5,194 nt of DNA, taken from positions 1-5,194 of the forward strand of contig JAESSR010000218.1 in assembly GCA_016764015.1 (NCBI GenBank), given 5' to 3'. Position numbers and translations under genes: made by a program. Under the pieces are notes generated by a model. It ran no database searches. It was not told the DNA's origin and saw nothing but the letters and a program-made list of their open reading frames with translations. Source of the stretch: Phycisphaerales bacterium. GTDB lineage: Bacteria; Planctomycetota; Phycisphaerae; Phycisphaerales; UBA1924. This document shows, in pieces, positions 1 to 5,143 of this stretch; position 1 is the first letter of the stretch; the number at the start of each line of letters is the position of its first letter.

Positions 1-4
1 GGCA

Positions 5-28
5 CCTCCCCCGGAGGCCCGGGGGAGG
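5..28. repeat. GC-rich perfect hairpin (10-bp stem, 4-base loop)
   Basis: CCTCCCCCGG at 5-14 is exactly complementary to CCGGGGGAGG at 19-28, with loop AGGC. It is the strongest local hairpin in the first 80 bases. It may be the terminator of a gene ending left of the window, but no T-run follows directly on either strand (the nearest is five Ts at 42-46), so the terminator role is only a guess. It is unrelated in sequence to the five AAGGAAGG palindromes. Confidence 0.55.
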
Positions 29-84
29 CGAAAAGAGTGTGTTTTTGCGTCAGACACGAGTCGTCAGACATGACCTAGGACAAT

Positions 85-128
85 GAAGGAAGGACTACGC
101 CCGTGCACCAAGGCATAGTCCTTCCTTC
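85..128 (+). repeat. Palindromic intergenic repeat P1
   Basis: First of five related palindromes. Outer arms GAAGGAAGG (85-93) and CCTTCCTTC (120-128) flank an 8-bp inner stem, ACTACGCC (94-101) against GGCATAGT (112-119), with one C/A mismatch. The central 10 bases are CGTGCACCAA (102-111). The whole could form a 17-bp hairpin in RNA or a cruciform in DNA. It lies 28 bases upstream of the conserved GG-N10-GC site of the first surface-protein gene, the same distance as P2 from the second copy. Confidence 0.85.
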
Positions 129-155
129 TTCGGTTGCAGAGCACCTAGTTTATCA

Positions 156-171
156 TGGACAACTGTGTGCA
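156..171 (+). promoter_or_regulatory. Candidate sigma-54-type promoter of the first surface-protein gene
   Basis: TGG (156-158) and TGCA (168-171) place GG and GC exactly ten bases apart, the -24/-12 spacing of RpoN promoters. The -12 half (GTGCA) is close to TTGCA; the -24 half (TGGAC) is weaker. The same block recurs with one substitution before the second copy (1069-1084), in a leader that stays similar throughout. PEP-CTERM genes in some exopolysaccharide-producing bacteria are controlled by PrsK/PrsR with RpoN, which makes the assignment plausible. A 5' untranslated region of about 120 bases would follow. A sigma-70-like CATAAT at 170-175 overlaps and is an alternative. Confidence 0.35.
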
Positions 172-249
172 TAATACAAATACATATATTATCGAGTATT
201 CCTCAGAATTCACCCACTGCTGCCCCCTAATCAGGTATCATCCGCCCCA

Positions 250-270
250 AAGCCCAGCACACGCGGGCTT
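250..270 (+). promoter_or_regulatory. Small conserved leader hairpin, copy 1
   Basis: AAGCCC (250-255) can pair with GGGCTT (265-270) around a nine-base loop AGCACACGC. The stem and most of the loop recur at 1165-1183 in the second copy. It lies about 15 bases upstream of the GAGAGGGA ribosome binding site, so it would fall within the mRNA leader. Its function is unknown. The short stem could be retained from the duplication rather than selected. Confidence 0.3.
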
Positions 271-300
271 AATCACTATGATCTTGAGAGGGAATCAAAT

Positions 301-663
301 ATGAAGACAGTTACGAAATGCCTTTTCGGAGGCGCACTTGTTGGCGCTGGGCTCTGCTCGACAGCGATCGCTGGTGGAGTCGACGGCGTGTTTACTTGGA
401 ATAATGGAAGTGCGTATGTTGTAACTCCATTTGGTGCTTACAGTTCGCACCATACTGGTGGGAACTTTGATATATCCTCAGATTCGCCACTCGGGCGCGC
501 TTATGCACGGGCAGATCAATCGGGGCTCACATTGTTCGCAGAGAGTTTCGCTGGTGATGTTGGTGGATATGAGGCTAGAATCGGAGGAGTATCAGTCGCC
601 TCTGTCGAAGCATATTTCCACGTTTCTCAGACCATGTCGGTCACCATGACTTGGGATTTCTAA
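301..663 (+). CDS. Truncated secreted surface protein (N-terminal half of an interrupted PEP-CTERM-type gene)
   Basis: This 120-residue product has a clear Sec signal peptide: MKTVTKC, a hydrophobic stretch rich in G/A/L, then cleavage probably after AIA (residues 22-24). The mature part is Gly/Ser/Ala-rich with alternating hydrophobic residues, as in beta-sandwich surface proteins, and has no recognised catalytic motif. The start is supported by GAGAGGGA at 286-293, seven bases before ATG, and by strong alignment of the first 27 codons with the paralogue at 1216. Translation stops at TAA 661-663, but the same frame continues to a complete sorting anchor at 930. As read, the product would therefore be secreted without its anchor. 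It may be a pseudogene fragment, a genuine truncated protein or a readthrough case; the first seems most likely. Function beyond envelope or extracellular location is unknown. Confidence 0.7.
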   Translation: MKTVTKCLFGGALVGAGLCSTAIAGGVDGVFTWNNGSAYVVTPFGAYSSHHTGGNFDISSDSPLGRAYARADQSGLTLFAESFAGDVGGYEARIGGVSVASVEAYFHVSQTMSVTMTWDF

Positions 664-687
664 GCTGATTTAAGTGGTGGCTCTTAC

Positions 688-930
688 TTGACCTTCGACG
701 GTATGTCTTATGGAGCAGTTGGCAGTATCCAACTCGATCTCGTGGCATTTGAATCTCATCTCATAGAAGCTAGGATGACTAGCCAGATTCCATTGGACTC
801 TGGGTTCTCTGCCACCGCGTCAACTTTTACGATCAGTAATACTGTCGTTGCTGTACCGCTCCCGCCGGCCGCCTTCGCAGGTCTTGGTTTGCTCGCAGGC
901 ATGGGTGCGTACCGTCGCATTCGCCGCTAA
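688..930 (+). pseudogene. C-terminal half of the interrupted surface-protein gene, with intact sorting anchor
   Basis: The frame is the same as 301-663; only the TAA at 661-663 separates the two parts, so a single nonsense change explains the break and no frameshift is needed. The last 27 residues (850-927) read VAVPLPPAAFAG, then a hydrophobic segment, then YRRIRR. This is a PEP-CTERM/VPLPA-CTERM-like signal that an exosortase-family enzyme would recognise. A TTG at 688 or ATG at 703 could in principle restart translation, but no good ribosome binding site is seen and the piece lacks a signal peptide, so independent function is unlikely. The region aligns with the C-terminal part of the paralogue, whose equivalent position reads through (WNLGTD against WDF-stop-AD). 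Outside the anchor the two proteins are strongly diverged. Confidence 0.7.
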
Positions 931-959
931 GCGATCTCATTCAAACACAACTCTTCGTG

Positions 960-982
960 ACACCCTTCGGGGTGTTTTTTTT
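960..982 (+). terminator. Rho-independent terminator of the first surface-protein gene
   Basis: ACACCC (960-965), loop TTCG (966-969) and GGGTGT (970-975) are followed by a run of Ts to 982. This is a stable UUCG tetraloop terminator 30 bases after the stop at 928-930. Positions 925-980 are identical, base for base, to 1813-1868 behind the paralogue. Confidence 0.9.
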
Positions 983-991
983 ATACGCACA

Positions 992-1041
992 AATGAAGGA
1001 AGGTATGGACCCGGGTACCCGAGTCCATACCTTCCTTCATT
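992..1041 (+). repeat. Palindromic intergenic repeat P2 (near-perfect 50-bp palindrome)
   Basis: AATGAAGGAAGGTATGGAC (992-1010) is exactly complementary to 1023-1041, a 19-bp perfect arm. After one C/A mismatch (1011/1022) the core CGGGTACCCG (1012-1021) is itself self-complementary, so the element is palindromic almost to its centre. It lies between the terminator of the first copy and the leader of the second and marks the duplication junction. A TRCGCACAAA motif (984-993) overlaps its left edge, as at P3. Confidence 0.9.
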
Positions 1042-1068
1042 GAGCTTTGTAGAGTGCCTAGTTTATTA

Positions 1069-1084
1069 TGGACAACGGTGTGCA
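1069..1084 (+). promoter_or_regulatory. Candidate sigma-54-type promoter of the second surface-protein gene
   Basis: GG (1070-1071) and GC (1082-1083) are separated by ten bases within TGGACAACGGTGTGCA. The block differs from 156-171 at one base and has the same offset from the upstream palindrome. Conservation across the duplicated pair supports a functional element, although the duplication may be too recent to be conclusive. Confidence 0.35.
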
Positions 1085-1164
1085 TATTACAAATGAATCT
1101 ATTCTCGTGTATTCTTCAGATTTCACCCAACGCTGCCCCCCAGATCAGGTATCATCCGGCCCAA

Positions 1165-1183
1165 AGCCCAGCACACAAGGGCT
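1165..1183 (+). promoter_or_regulatory. Small conserved leader hairpin, copy 2
   Basis: AGCCC (1165-1169) can pair with GGGCT (1179-1183) around loop AGCACACAA. It is the counterpart of 250-270 and lies 16 bases before the GAGAGGGG ribosome binding site. The loop change (CGC to CAA) leaves the stem intact. The role is unknown. Confidence 0.3.
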
Positions 1184-1215
1184 CAATCACAATCACATTG
1201 AGAGGGGTTCCAAGA

Positions 1216-1818
1216 ATGAACACAGTACAGAAATGTCTTTTCGGAGGTGCACTTGTCGGCGCTGGGCTTTGCTCGTCGGCAACCGCAGGAACCGTCGAGT
1301 GGAATGTTGTTGATAGTATGATTGTTCCCGTCGCACACACCACGACAGGTGGTACACAATACGCCGATCCTATGTTGAGCTCGTGGGATCTTAGTTCGTA
1401 TGGTCTCCCAGATCATGCAGCGTATAACAGCGCTGGCGCATTCGGTCTAGATATGGGCGCGTCTGCAAACTCTGGCACTGCCATCGTTGAGACCCTCGCC
1501 TCTTTCACCGTGTCTGAAAATATGTTGATGACCCTTGATTGGAACCTGGGAACTGACGACACGCTTACTATTGTTGATTCGTATACCAATGCCTATCTTG
1601 TCGACATCTTTGCATCAACCGACTCAGACACAGTTGATCACTTGTTCATCGCGAACAGAACCTATTTTGTATTCATCAACCTGACCAGAATTGGCAACGG
1701 TTCCTCCAGTTTTCACTTGTTTGAGAACACAGTGGTGGCCGTCCCCTTGCCGCCGGCTGCGTTCGCAGGCTTGGGCATGCTCGCCGGGCTTGGTGCGTAC
1801 CGTCGCGTGCGACGCTAA
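1216..1818 (+). CDS. PEP-CTERM/VPLPA-CTERM-type sorted surface protein
   Basis: A 200-residue intact paralogue of the gene at 301. Residues 1-26 form a signal peptide (MNTVQKC, hydrophobic core, cleavage probably after ATA). The middle (about 27-170) is Ser/Thr/Asp/Asn-rich and beta-prone, with no enzyme motif. Residues 174-200 are the sorting module: VAVPLPPAAFAG, hydrophobic segment, YRRVRR. By family knowledge such tails are cleaved by an exosortase-like transpeptidase in the cytoplasmic membrane, and the protein goes to the envelope or exopolysaccharide matrix. No sortase gene is in this window. The open frame extends upstream to 1054, but that stretch is leader matching non-coding sequence of copy 1. 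The ATG at 1216, preceded by GAGAGGGG (1200-1207) and followed by the signal peptide, is the start. Signal peptide, anchor and flanks are close to copy 1; the passenger is strongly diverged. The specific ligand or role is unknown. Confidence 0.85.
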   Translation: MNTVQKCLFGGALVGAGLCSSATAGTVEWNVVDSMIVPVAHTTTGGTQYADPMLSSWDLSSYGLPDHAAYNSAGAFGLDMGASANSGTAIVETLASFTVSENMLMTLDWNLGTDDTLTIVDSYTNAYLVDIFASTDSDTVDHLFIANRTYFVFINLTRIGNGSSSFHLFENTVVAVPLPPAAFAGLGMLAGLGAYRRVRR

Positions 1819-1847
1819 GCGATCTCATTCAAACACAACTCTTCGTG

Positions 1848-1868
1848 ACACCCTTCGGGGTGTTTTTT
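1848..1868 (+). terminator. Rho-independent terminator of the second surface-protein gene
   Basis: ACACCC (1848-1853), loop TTCG and GGGTGT (1858-1863) are followed by Ts to 1868. It is an exact duplicate of the terminator at 960, with a shorter T-run. It ends about 70 bases from the stop of the convergent membrane-protein gene. Confidence 0.9.
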
Positions 1869-1877
1869 ATGCGCACA

Positions 1878-1929
1878 AAATGAAGGAAGGTATAGACCCG
1901 GGTACCAAGGCGTATACCTTCCTTCATTT
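1878..1929 (+). repeat. Palindromic intergenic repeat P3
   Basis: AAATGAAGGAAGGTATA (1878-1894) is exactly complementary to 1913-1929. Two inner mismatches (1895/1912 and 1896/1911) are followed by two further pairs, and the core is CGGGTACCAA (1899-1908). Left of centre it resembles P2 (GACC), right of centre P4 and P5 (GGCGT), as if assembled from two variants. It lies between convergent genes, nine bases past one T-run and ten bases past the other gene's stop, where it could terminate or insulate leftward transcription. Confidence 0.85.
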
Positions 1930-1939
1930 GTGTAAAACA

Positions 1940-3229
1940 TTACGCGCGGATGGGCACAAGCTTGCGGTAGGTCAGCACGCGCCAGAGCCATTCGAACGGG
2001 CCCATCGTGAAGAACCGCAGCCAGAGCATCGAGAAGACGATGTTGATCGTCCACACGCTCAGGATCACCAACCAGAGCTGAGGGAACTCGACCGATGCGA
2101 AGTAGCCCATGCCGTAGCCGTAGAAGAAGGTGGTGCAGAGGATGGTGTGGAGGAAGTAGTTGGTCAGCGCCATGCGACCGACAGCTGCCAGCGGGATGCA
2201 GACGAGCTTGGCCGGTGCCCACTTGGACAGCGCGATGATCATCGCGGCGTAACCCAGTGCGAGGGGAACACCAACGGGCTGGGCAAGCGATTGCCAGATG
2301 AACCCGGGGATCAGATCGAAGGTGTGCTCGGTGAAGACATAGCTGTAGCCTGTGAGGGGGATACCGATCCCGAGGAGAACGATCGCGGCGATGACATAGA
2401 ACTTGAGTGATCGCTCGCCGGTGAGGATGCCCATGCGTGTGAGCCCCATGCCCATCAACATGATTCCCCAGAGCAAAGGCAAGAAGAGGATGCCGATGGT
2501 GAGCTGCATGATGAGCGTGGTAAAGAAACGGGTCTTGAAGGCGTCGAAGTAGGTGCCGGTGTACCCTGCGATCTCGATCGCAGGATCAGCAGAGAGCTCG
2601 TTGGCAGTAATGTGCCCTTCGCCTAATGCCCAGTATCCGAGCGCTGAGAAAGCGATCATCAAAATCGAGCCAAGGTAATACAGGGTAAGTCCGCCAAAGA
2701 ACTGGAGCTTCGGGTTGAGCCTGCGTGTCCACCACATGAGTGTGAGCCCGGCGATCGCGTAATAGGTGAGGATGTCGCCGTACCAGAGGAGGTAGGCGTG
2801 CATGATCCCAAAGAGAAGAAGCCACGCGCATCGAGAATACCAAAGCAACGCGCCCCGGCGGAGCTTGGAGTGGTAGTTGCCGTGTTCGTCCGCATGATCA
2901 AACTTGCGGGCGTACATGATGACACCTGATCCAAAGAGCATCGCGAACATGAACATAAACTTGCCCAAGAACGCGGTCGTGGTGATGGTGTGTGCCAGCT
3001 TGTTGGCCGGGGAGTCACCCATCACGGTGTAGTCGGTCGCCGCCGCCATCGGCCAGGCAAAGTAGATTATGTTGGGGAGCAGAATCCCCAGGAGCGCAAA
3101 GCCACGCAGCGTGTCGATGGACTCGAAGCGTTTAGATTTGGTCGTGGGTGCTGGTTTGGGAGGCTTAGTGTGCTCAGTGTGCTCGTCTTGCGGAGACCAC
3201 TGCTGTGATTCTACTTGTGCATCATCCAT
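1940..3229 (-). CDS. DUF418/YeiB-family multipass membrane protein
   Basis: A 429-residue membrane protein with about ten hydrophobic segments. Family hallmarks: an N-terminal RFESIDTLRGFALLGIL block (34-50), GKFMFMFAMLFGSG (89-102), a His/Trp/Gly-Asp block HAYLLWYGDILTYYAIAG (144-161), and the DUF418 C-terminal region from GRMALTNYFLHTILCTTFFYG (351-371) to GPFEWLWRVLTY (410-421). Family members are inner-membrane proteins of uncertain function, often proposed to be transporters or acyltransferase-like; no substrate can be read here. Residues 1-33 are a polar, His/Pro-rich extension (HTEHTKPPKPAP) before the conserved block. The start at 3229 overlaps the last 19 bases of the upstream HAD gene, and the next in-frame ATG (residue 61) would remove the conserved DTLRG motif, so 3229 is preferred. 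Translational coupling with the HAD gene is likely, since only a weak GGGA precedes the start. Confidence 0.9.
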   Translation of the reverse strand: MDDAQVESQQWSPQDEHTEHTKPPKPAPTTKSKRFESIDTLRGFALLGILLPNIIYFAWPMAAATDYTVMGDSPANKLAHTITTTAFLGKFMFMFAMLFGSGVIMYARKFDHADEHGNYHSKLRRGALLWYSRCAWLLLFGIMHAYLLWYGDILTYYAIAGLTLMWWTRRLNPKLQFFGGLTLYYLGSILMIAFSALGYWALGEGHITANELSADPAIEIAGYTGTYFDAFKTRFFTTLIMQLTIGILFLPLLWGIMLMGMGLTRMGILTGERSLKFYVIAAIVLLGIGIPLTGYSYVFTEHTFDLIPGFIWQSLAQPVGVPLALGYAAMIIALSKWAPAKLVCIPLAAVGRMALTNYFLHTILCTTFFYGYGMGYFASVEFPQLWLVILSVWTINIVFSMLWLRFFTMGPFEWLWRVLTYRKLVPIRA

Positions 3230-3909
3230 TCGATCAGTTTCCCAGTCTTCGTCAGATCATCGACCACCAGATCGGCACCTGCATCTCTGAGTGTAGCGGC
3301 ATCATCGTGCCCGGTTGCGACCGCCAACGATCGGCACCCGTTGACCTTGGCGCACGAGACATCGTGGATGGTGTCGCCGATGATGATTACTGATTGGGGA
3401 TCGAGGGTTGTATTTTTCACTCTTTGGTATCGTTCGATCGCAACTGGGGGCAGGTGGGCACGCTTGGGCTGGGGGTGAGGCGAGCAATCGCCCCAAGCGT
3501 TGATGGTAAAGAGCGATGGATCGAAGCCTGCGGACACGACTTTGATCGTCCCGGTCTCTTGGTAGTTGCCGGTGAGCAATCCGATAGCAGGCTTTGATAC
3601 ATGGTTGCGTGTCGCATCGACAAGCTCATGAGCCCCTGGCAAAGCGGTGGCGACTGATTGTGATTCTGCCAGTGTGCTTAAGAACCGATGGTAGGTTGAT
3701 CGCATGGCTCTCACATTGGTCTCTGTCGGCTCGATCCTGTTGAGCACCAACATGTCGGCGACAATCACCGGGTCGATCCCGCCGCCGAAGACGATGCCTT
3801 CGACGGTGAAGCCCGGATCGAAGAGCTCACGCCCAGCATCACGCAAGCAGGTGACCCCGATGTGGTTGGATTTGACGAGGGTCATGTCGATATCAAAGAG
3901 GATGAGCAT
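3211..3909 (-). CDS. HAD-superfamily phosphatase (phosphoglycolate phosphatase-like)
   Basis: A 232-residue cytoplasmic protein with all HAD motifs. Motif I is FDIDMT with nucleophile Asp6 and acid/base Asp8; motif II is LLTGN with Thr113; a basic motif III candidate is Lys149/Arg150; motif IV is IIIGDTIHDV with Asp179 and Asp183. The helical cap between motifs I and II (about 15-90) fits the phosphoglycolate phosphatase/beta-phosphoglucomutase subfamily, and the length is typical. Family chemistry is hydrolysis of a small phosphomonoester through an aspartyl-phosphate with Mg2+; the substrate cannot be told from sequence. It is the first gene of a leftward pair and overlaps the DUF418 gene by 19 bases. 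No Shine-Dalgarno sequence precedes the ATG, and a TATACT hexamer lies six bases upstream, suggesting a leaderless or near-leaderless message. The start is supported because motif I begins at residue 5. Confidence 0.9.
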   Translation of the reverse strand: MLILFDIDMTLVKSNHIGVTCLRDAGRELFDPGFTVEGIVFGGGIDPVIVADMLVLNRIEPTETNVRAMRSTYHRFLSTLAESQSVATALPGAHELVDATRNHVSKPAIGLLTGNYQETGTIKVVSAGFDPSLFTINAWGDCSPHPQPKRAHLPPVAIERYQRVKNTTLDPQSVIIIGDTIHDVSCAKVNGCRSLAVATGHDDAATLRDAGADLVVDDLTKTGKLIEWMMHK

Positions 3910-3929
3910 GCCATAAGTATATGCTCATC
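3901..3929. repeat. 9-bp inverted repeat covering the HAD gene start codon
   Basis: GATGAGCAT (3901-3909) and ATGCTCATC (3921-3929) are exact reverse complements separated by 11 bases. The left arm is the first three codons of the HAD gene read on the minus strand. If transcription begins upstream of 3929, the start codon would lie in a hairpin. If it begins at the ATG, the repeat can act only as DNA, for example as an operator half-site pair. Confidence 0.45.
3916..3921 (-). promoter_or_regulatory. Candidate -10 element of the HAD-DUF418 operon
   Basis: Read on the minus strand, 3921-3916 is TATACT, a five-of-six match to TATAAT, with the ATG of the HAD gene six bases downstream. No good -35 hexamer is visible (TCCTTA at a 17-base spacing, inside palindrome P4). 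The position implies a transcript starting at or next to the start codon. Confidence 0.35.
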
Positions 3930-3930
3930 G

Positions 3931-3990
3931 CAAATGAATAAGGAAGACGCACGACCTGGTACCAAGGCGTGCGCCTTCCTTGTTCATTTG
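3931..3990 (+). repeat. Palindromic intergenic repeat P4 in a divergent promoter region
   Basis: Arms of 25 bases (3931-3955 and 3966-3990) pair with three mismatches. The outer part is CAAATGAA...TTCATTTG, then AAGGAAGA/CCTTCCTT, then inner stem CGCACGAC/GGCGTGCG, with core CTGGTACCAA (3956-3965). It is the longest copy. It separates two genes that start away from each other, so it cannot be the terminator of either. It ends two bases before the -35 hexamer of the rightward gene and begins 22 bases from the leftward start codon. Confidence 0.85.
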
Positions 3991-3992
3991 AT

Positions 3993-4021
3993 TTGCAACC
4001 CAATGAAACGAATGCGATACA
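3993..4021 (+). promoter_or_regulatory. Promoter of the zinc-ribbon membrane-protein gene
   Basis: TTGCAA (3993-3998), a 17-base spacer and GATACA (4016-4021), preceded by TG at 4013-4014 as in an extended -10. The same arrangement with the same TGCGATAC octamer appears at 5144-5172, which supports both calls. Transcription would start near 4028, only a few bases before ATG 4031, so the message would be nearly leaderless, in keeping with the lack of a ribosome binding site. Confidence 0.5.
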
Positions 4022-4030
4022 CTCATTCCA

Positions 4031-4975
4031 ATGAAAAAGACCCGCCCATTGCGATCACGCCTGCTCCGCAGCCCTACCTTCTGGCTGATGGTGCTGCTGA
4101 TCGTCGCTGCTGCCATGGGCTCGACTGTCCGCGCATGGCGGGTTTACCAAATAGGCTGGATAGCCGACTATAACATTTCAAGTTATACCCCGCATGTCGT
4201 CGCGCCTGCGATGGGCAGGATGTGGAGGAGTGGTACTCATTACCAATACAACGATTATGTGACATTCCGTCGTGAGCCCGATGGCTCACTGATTGTCTGG
4301 TCGCCTCGGATTCCTCAGCGAAGGGACGAGTATGTTGTTCGGCTCGATATGCGCCTCTACAGGCATCCATATTTCAATCGCCCTGGCACCACACCGTATC
4401 CACGGTTGTATACATGCAGCATCCGAGAAATCGAACTCTTTGCGATTCCCAACCCCGAATTTCCACCAATATTTCGCACACGAGCTCAAAGCATAACCGT
4501 TCCCTATCCGCAGGATCTTGTCGATGCCATCGATATATCCCTGACCAATCCGACCAACAATGGTGGCTACCTATCGGTTGAGTTTACCCGCTATGACGGC
4601 GTGATCCCCTCCAAGATGCGTTTCGAAGGTGACGGCTCGACGAGCGTCACACCGACGGGCACCGTGCGACGCACGCCCGAAAACAAGTTCGCCTACTACC
4701 GTGTTGCGGGCGGCGACATCGACAGCCCGCTCATCTTTGAAGACTTTATCCTCGGCGCTCAGTCATCCGTCATATACACCATGCCACTGCCCACCGCGAT
4801 CTACCTCTTCGGGTATATCTGCTATTACCGATGCTTCTTCCTCCGCCGAAAGAACAAACGCCTCCGCCTCGGCCAATGCATCAAATGCGCCTACCCAATG
4901 CAACCCGATCGCGACGGACCAGGCACCCTCTGCACCGAGTGCGGGTATCGTCCACCTGACGAGCAAGCCCCTTAG
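4031..4975 (+). CDS. Two-span membrane protein with C-terminal zinc ribbon; function unknown
   Basis: A 314-residue protein of no family I can name. The basic N-terminus (MKKTRPLRSRLLR) precedes a membrane segment at about 17-34. A roughly 210-residue domain rich in Tyr, Pro and Arg follows (36-245), including charged beta-strand-like stretches. A second membrane segment lies at about 247-271, and RRKNKR (272-277) marks the cytoplasmic side. A zinc ribbon completes it: Cys283-x2-Cys286 and Cys301-x2-Cys304, the latter in CTECGY. By the positive-inside rule the central domain is periplasmic and the ribbon cytoplasmic. Short CxxC...CxxC tails on membrane proteins are, to my knowledge, common in planctomycetes, usually without assigned function. 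ATG 4031 has no Shine-Dalgarno sequence but sits just after a promoter. An upstream in-frame start is not evident, and the hydrophobic N-terminus supports this one. Confidence 0.8.
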   Translation: MKKTRPLRSRLLRSPTFWLMVLLIVAAAMGSTVRAWRVYQIGWIADYNISSYTPHVVAPAMGRMWRSGTHYQYNDYVTFRREPDGSLIVWSPRIPQRRDEYVVRLDMRLYRHPYFNRPGTTPYPRLYTCSIREIELFAIPNPEFPPIFRTRAQSITVPYPQDLVDAIDISLTNPTNNGGYLSVEFTRYDGVIPSKMRFEGDGSTSVTPTGTVRRTPENKFAYYRVAGGDIDSPLIFEDFILGAQSSVIYTMPLPTAIYLFGYICYYRCFFLRRKNKRLRLGQCIKCAYPMQPDRDGPGTLCTECGYRPPDEQAP

Positions 4976-5007
<32 letters not shown>

Positions 5008-5034
5008 GCGCACAAACATAGACATCCACAAAAT

Positions 5035-5084
5035 GGACAAGGAAGGACTACGCTCGTGTACCAAGGCGTAGTCCTTCCTTGTTC
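5035..5084 (+). repeat. Palindromic intergenic repeat P5, terminator-like
   Basis: GGACAAGGAAGGACTACGC (5035-5053) pairs with 5066-5084 with one G/T wobble, plus a T/G pair at 5054/5065, around core CGTGTACCAA (5055-5064). The inner stem ACTACG is shared with P1. A T-rich run continues to 5090, so on the plus strand this copy has the form of a Rho-independent terminator and probably serves the zinc-ribbon gene. A TGCGCACAAA motif lies upstream at 5007-5016, as before P3. Confidence 0.85.
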
Positions 5085-5143
5085 TTTTTTAACTGACCAC
5101 TAGGCCGTGTCTGACGGCTCCTTTGTTTGGCGCATGAGCGGGG

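Noticed and set aside
661..663. Recoded stop codon (selenocysteine or pyrrolysine)
   Set aside because: The codon is TAA, which is used for neither, and no special downstream stem-loop is apparent.
1054..1215. Upstream extension of the second surface-protein frame (54 extra residues from ATG 1054)
   Set aside because: The extension aligns with non-coding leader of copy 1, lacks a ribosome binding site, and would bury the signal peptide inside the protein. ATG 1216 is the start.
1691..2410. Long plus-strand open frame of 239 codons
   Set aside because: It runs antisense through the DUF418 gene, spans a terminator and palindrome P3, and its product is low-complexity Glu/Asp/Arg/His-rich with no domain. 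It is a shadow of the real minus-strand gene.
2659..3018. Minus-strand open frame overlapping DUF418 in another frame
   Set aside because: The Ser/Arg/Pro-rich translation is typical of an out-of-frame reading; DUF418 in the same place has clear family motifs.
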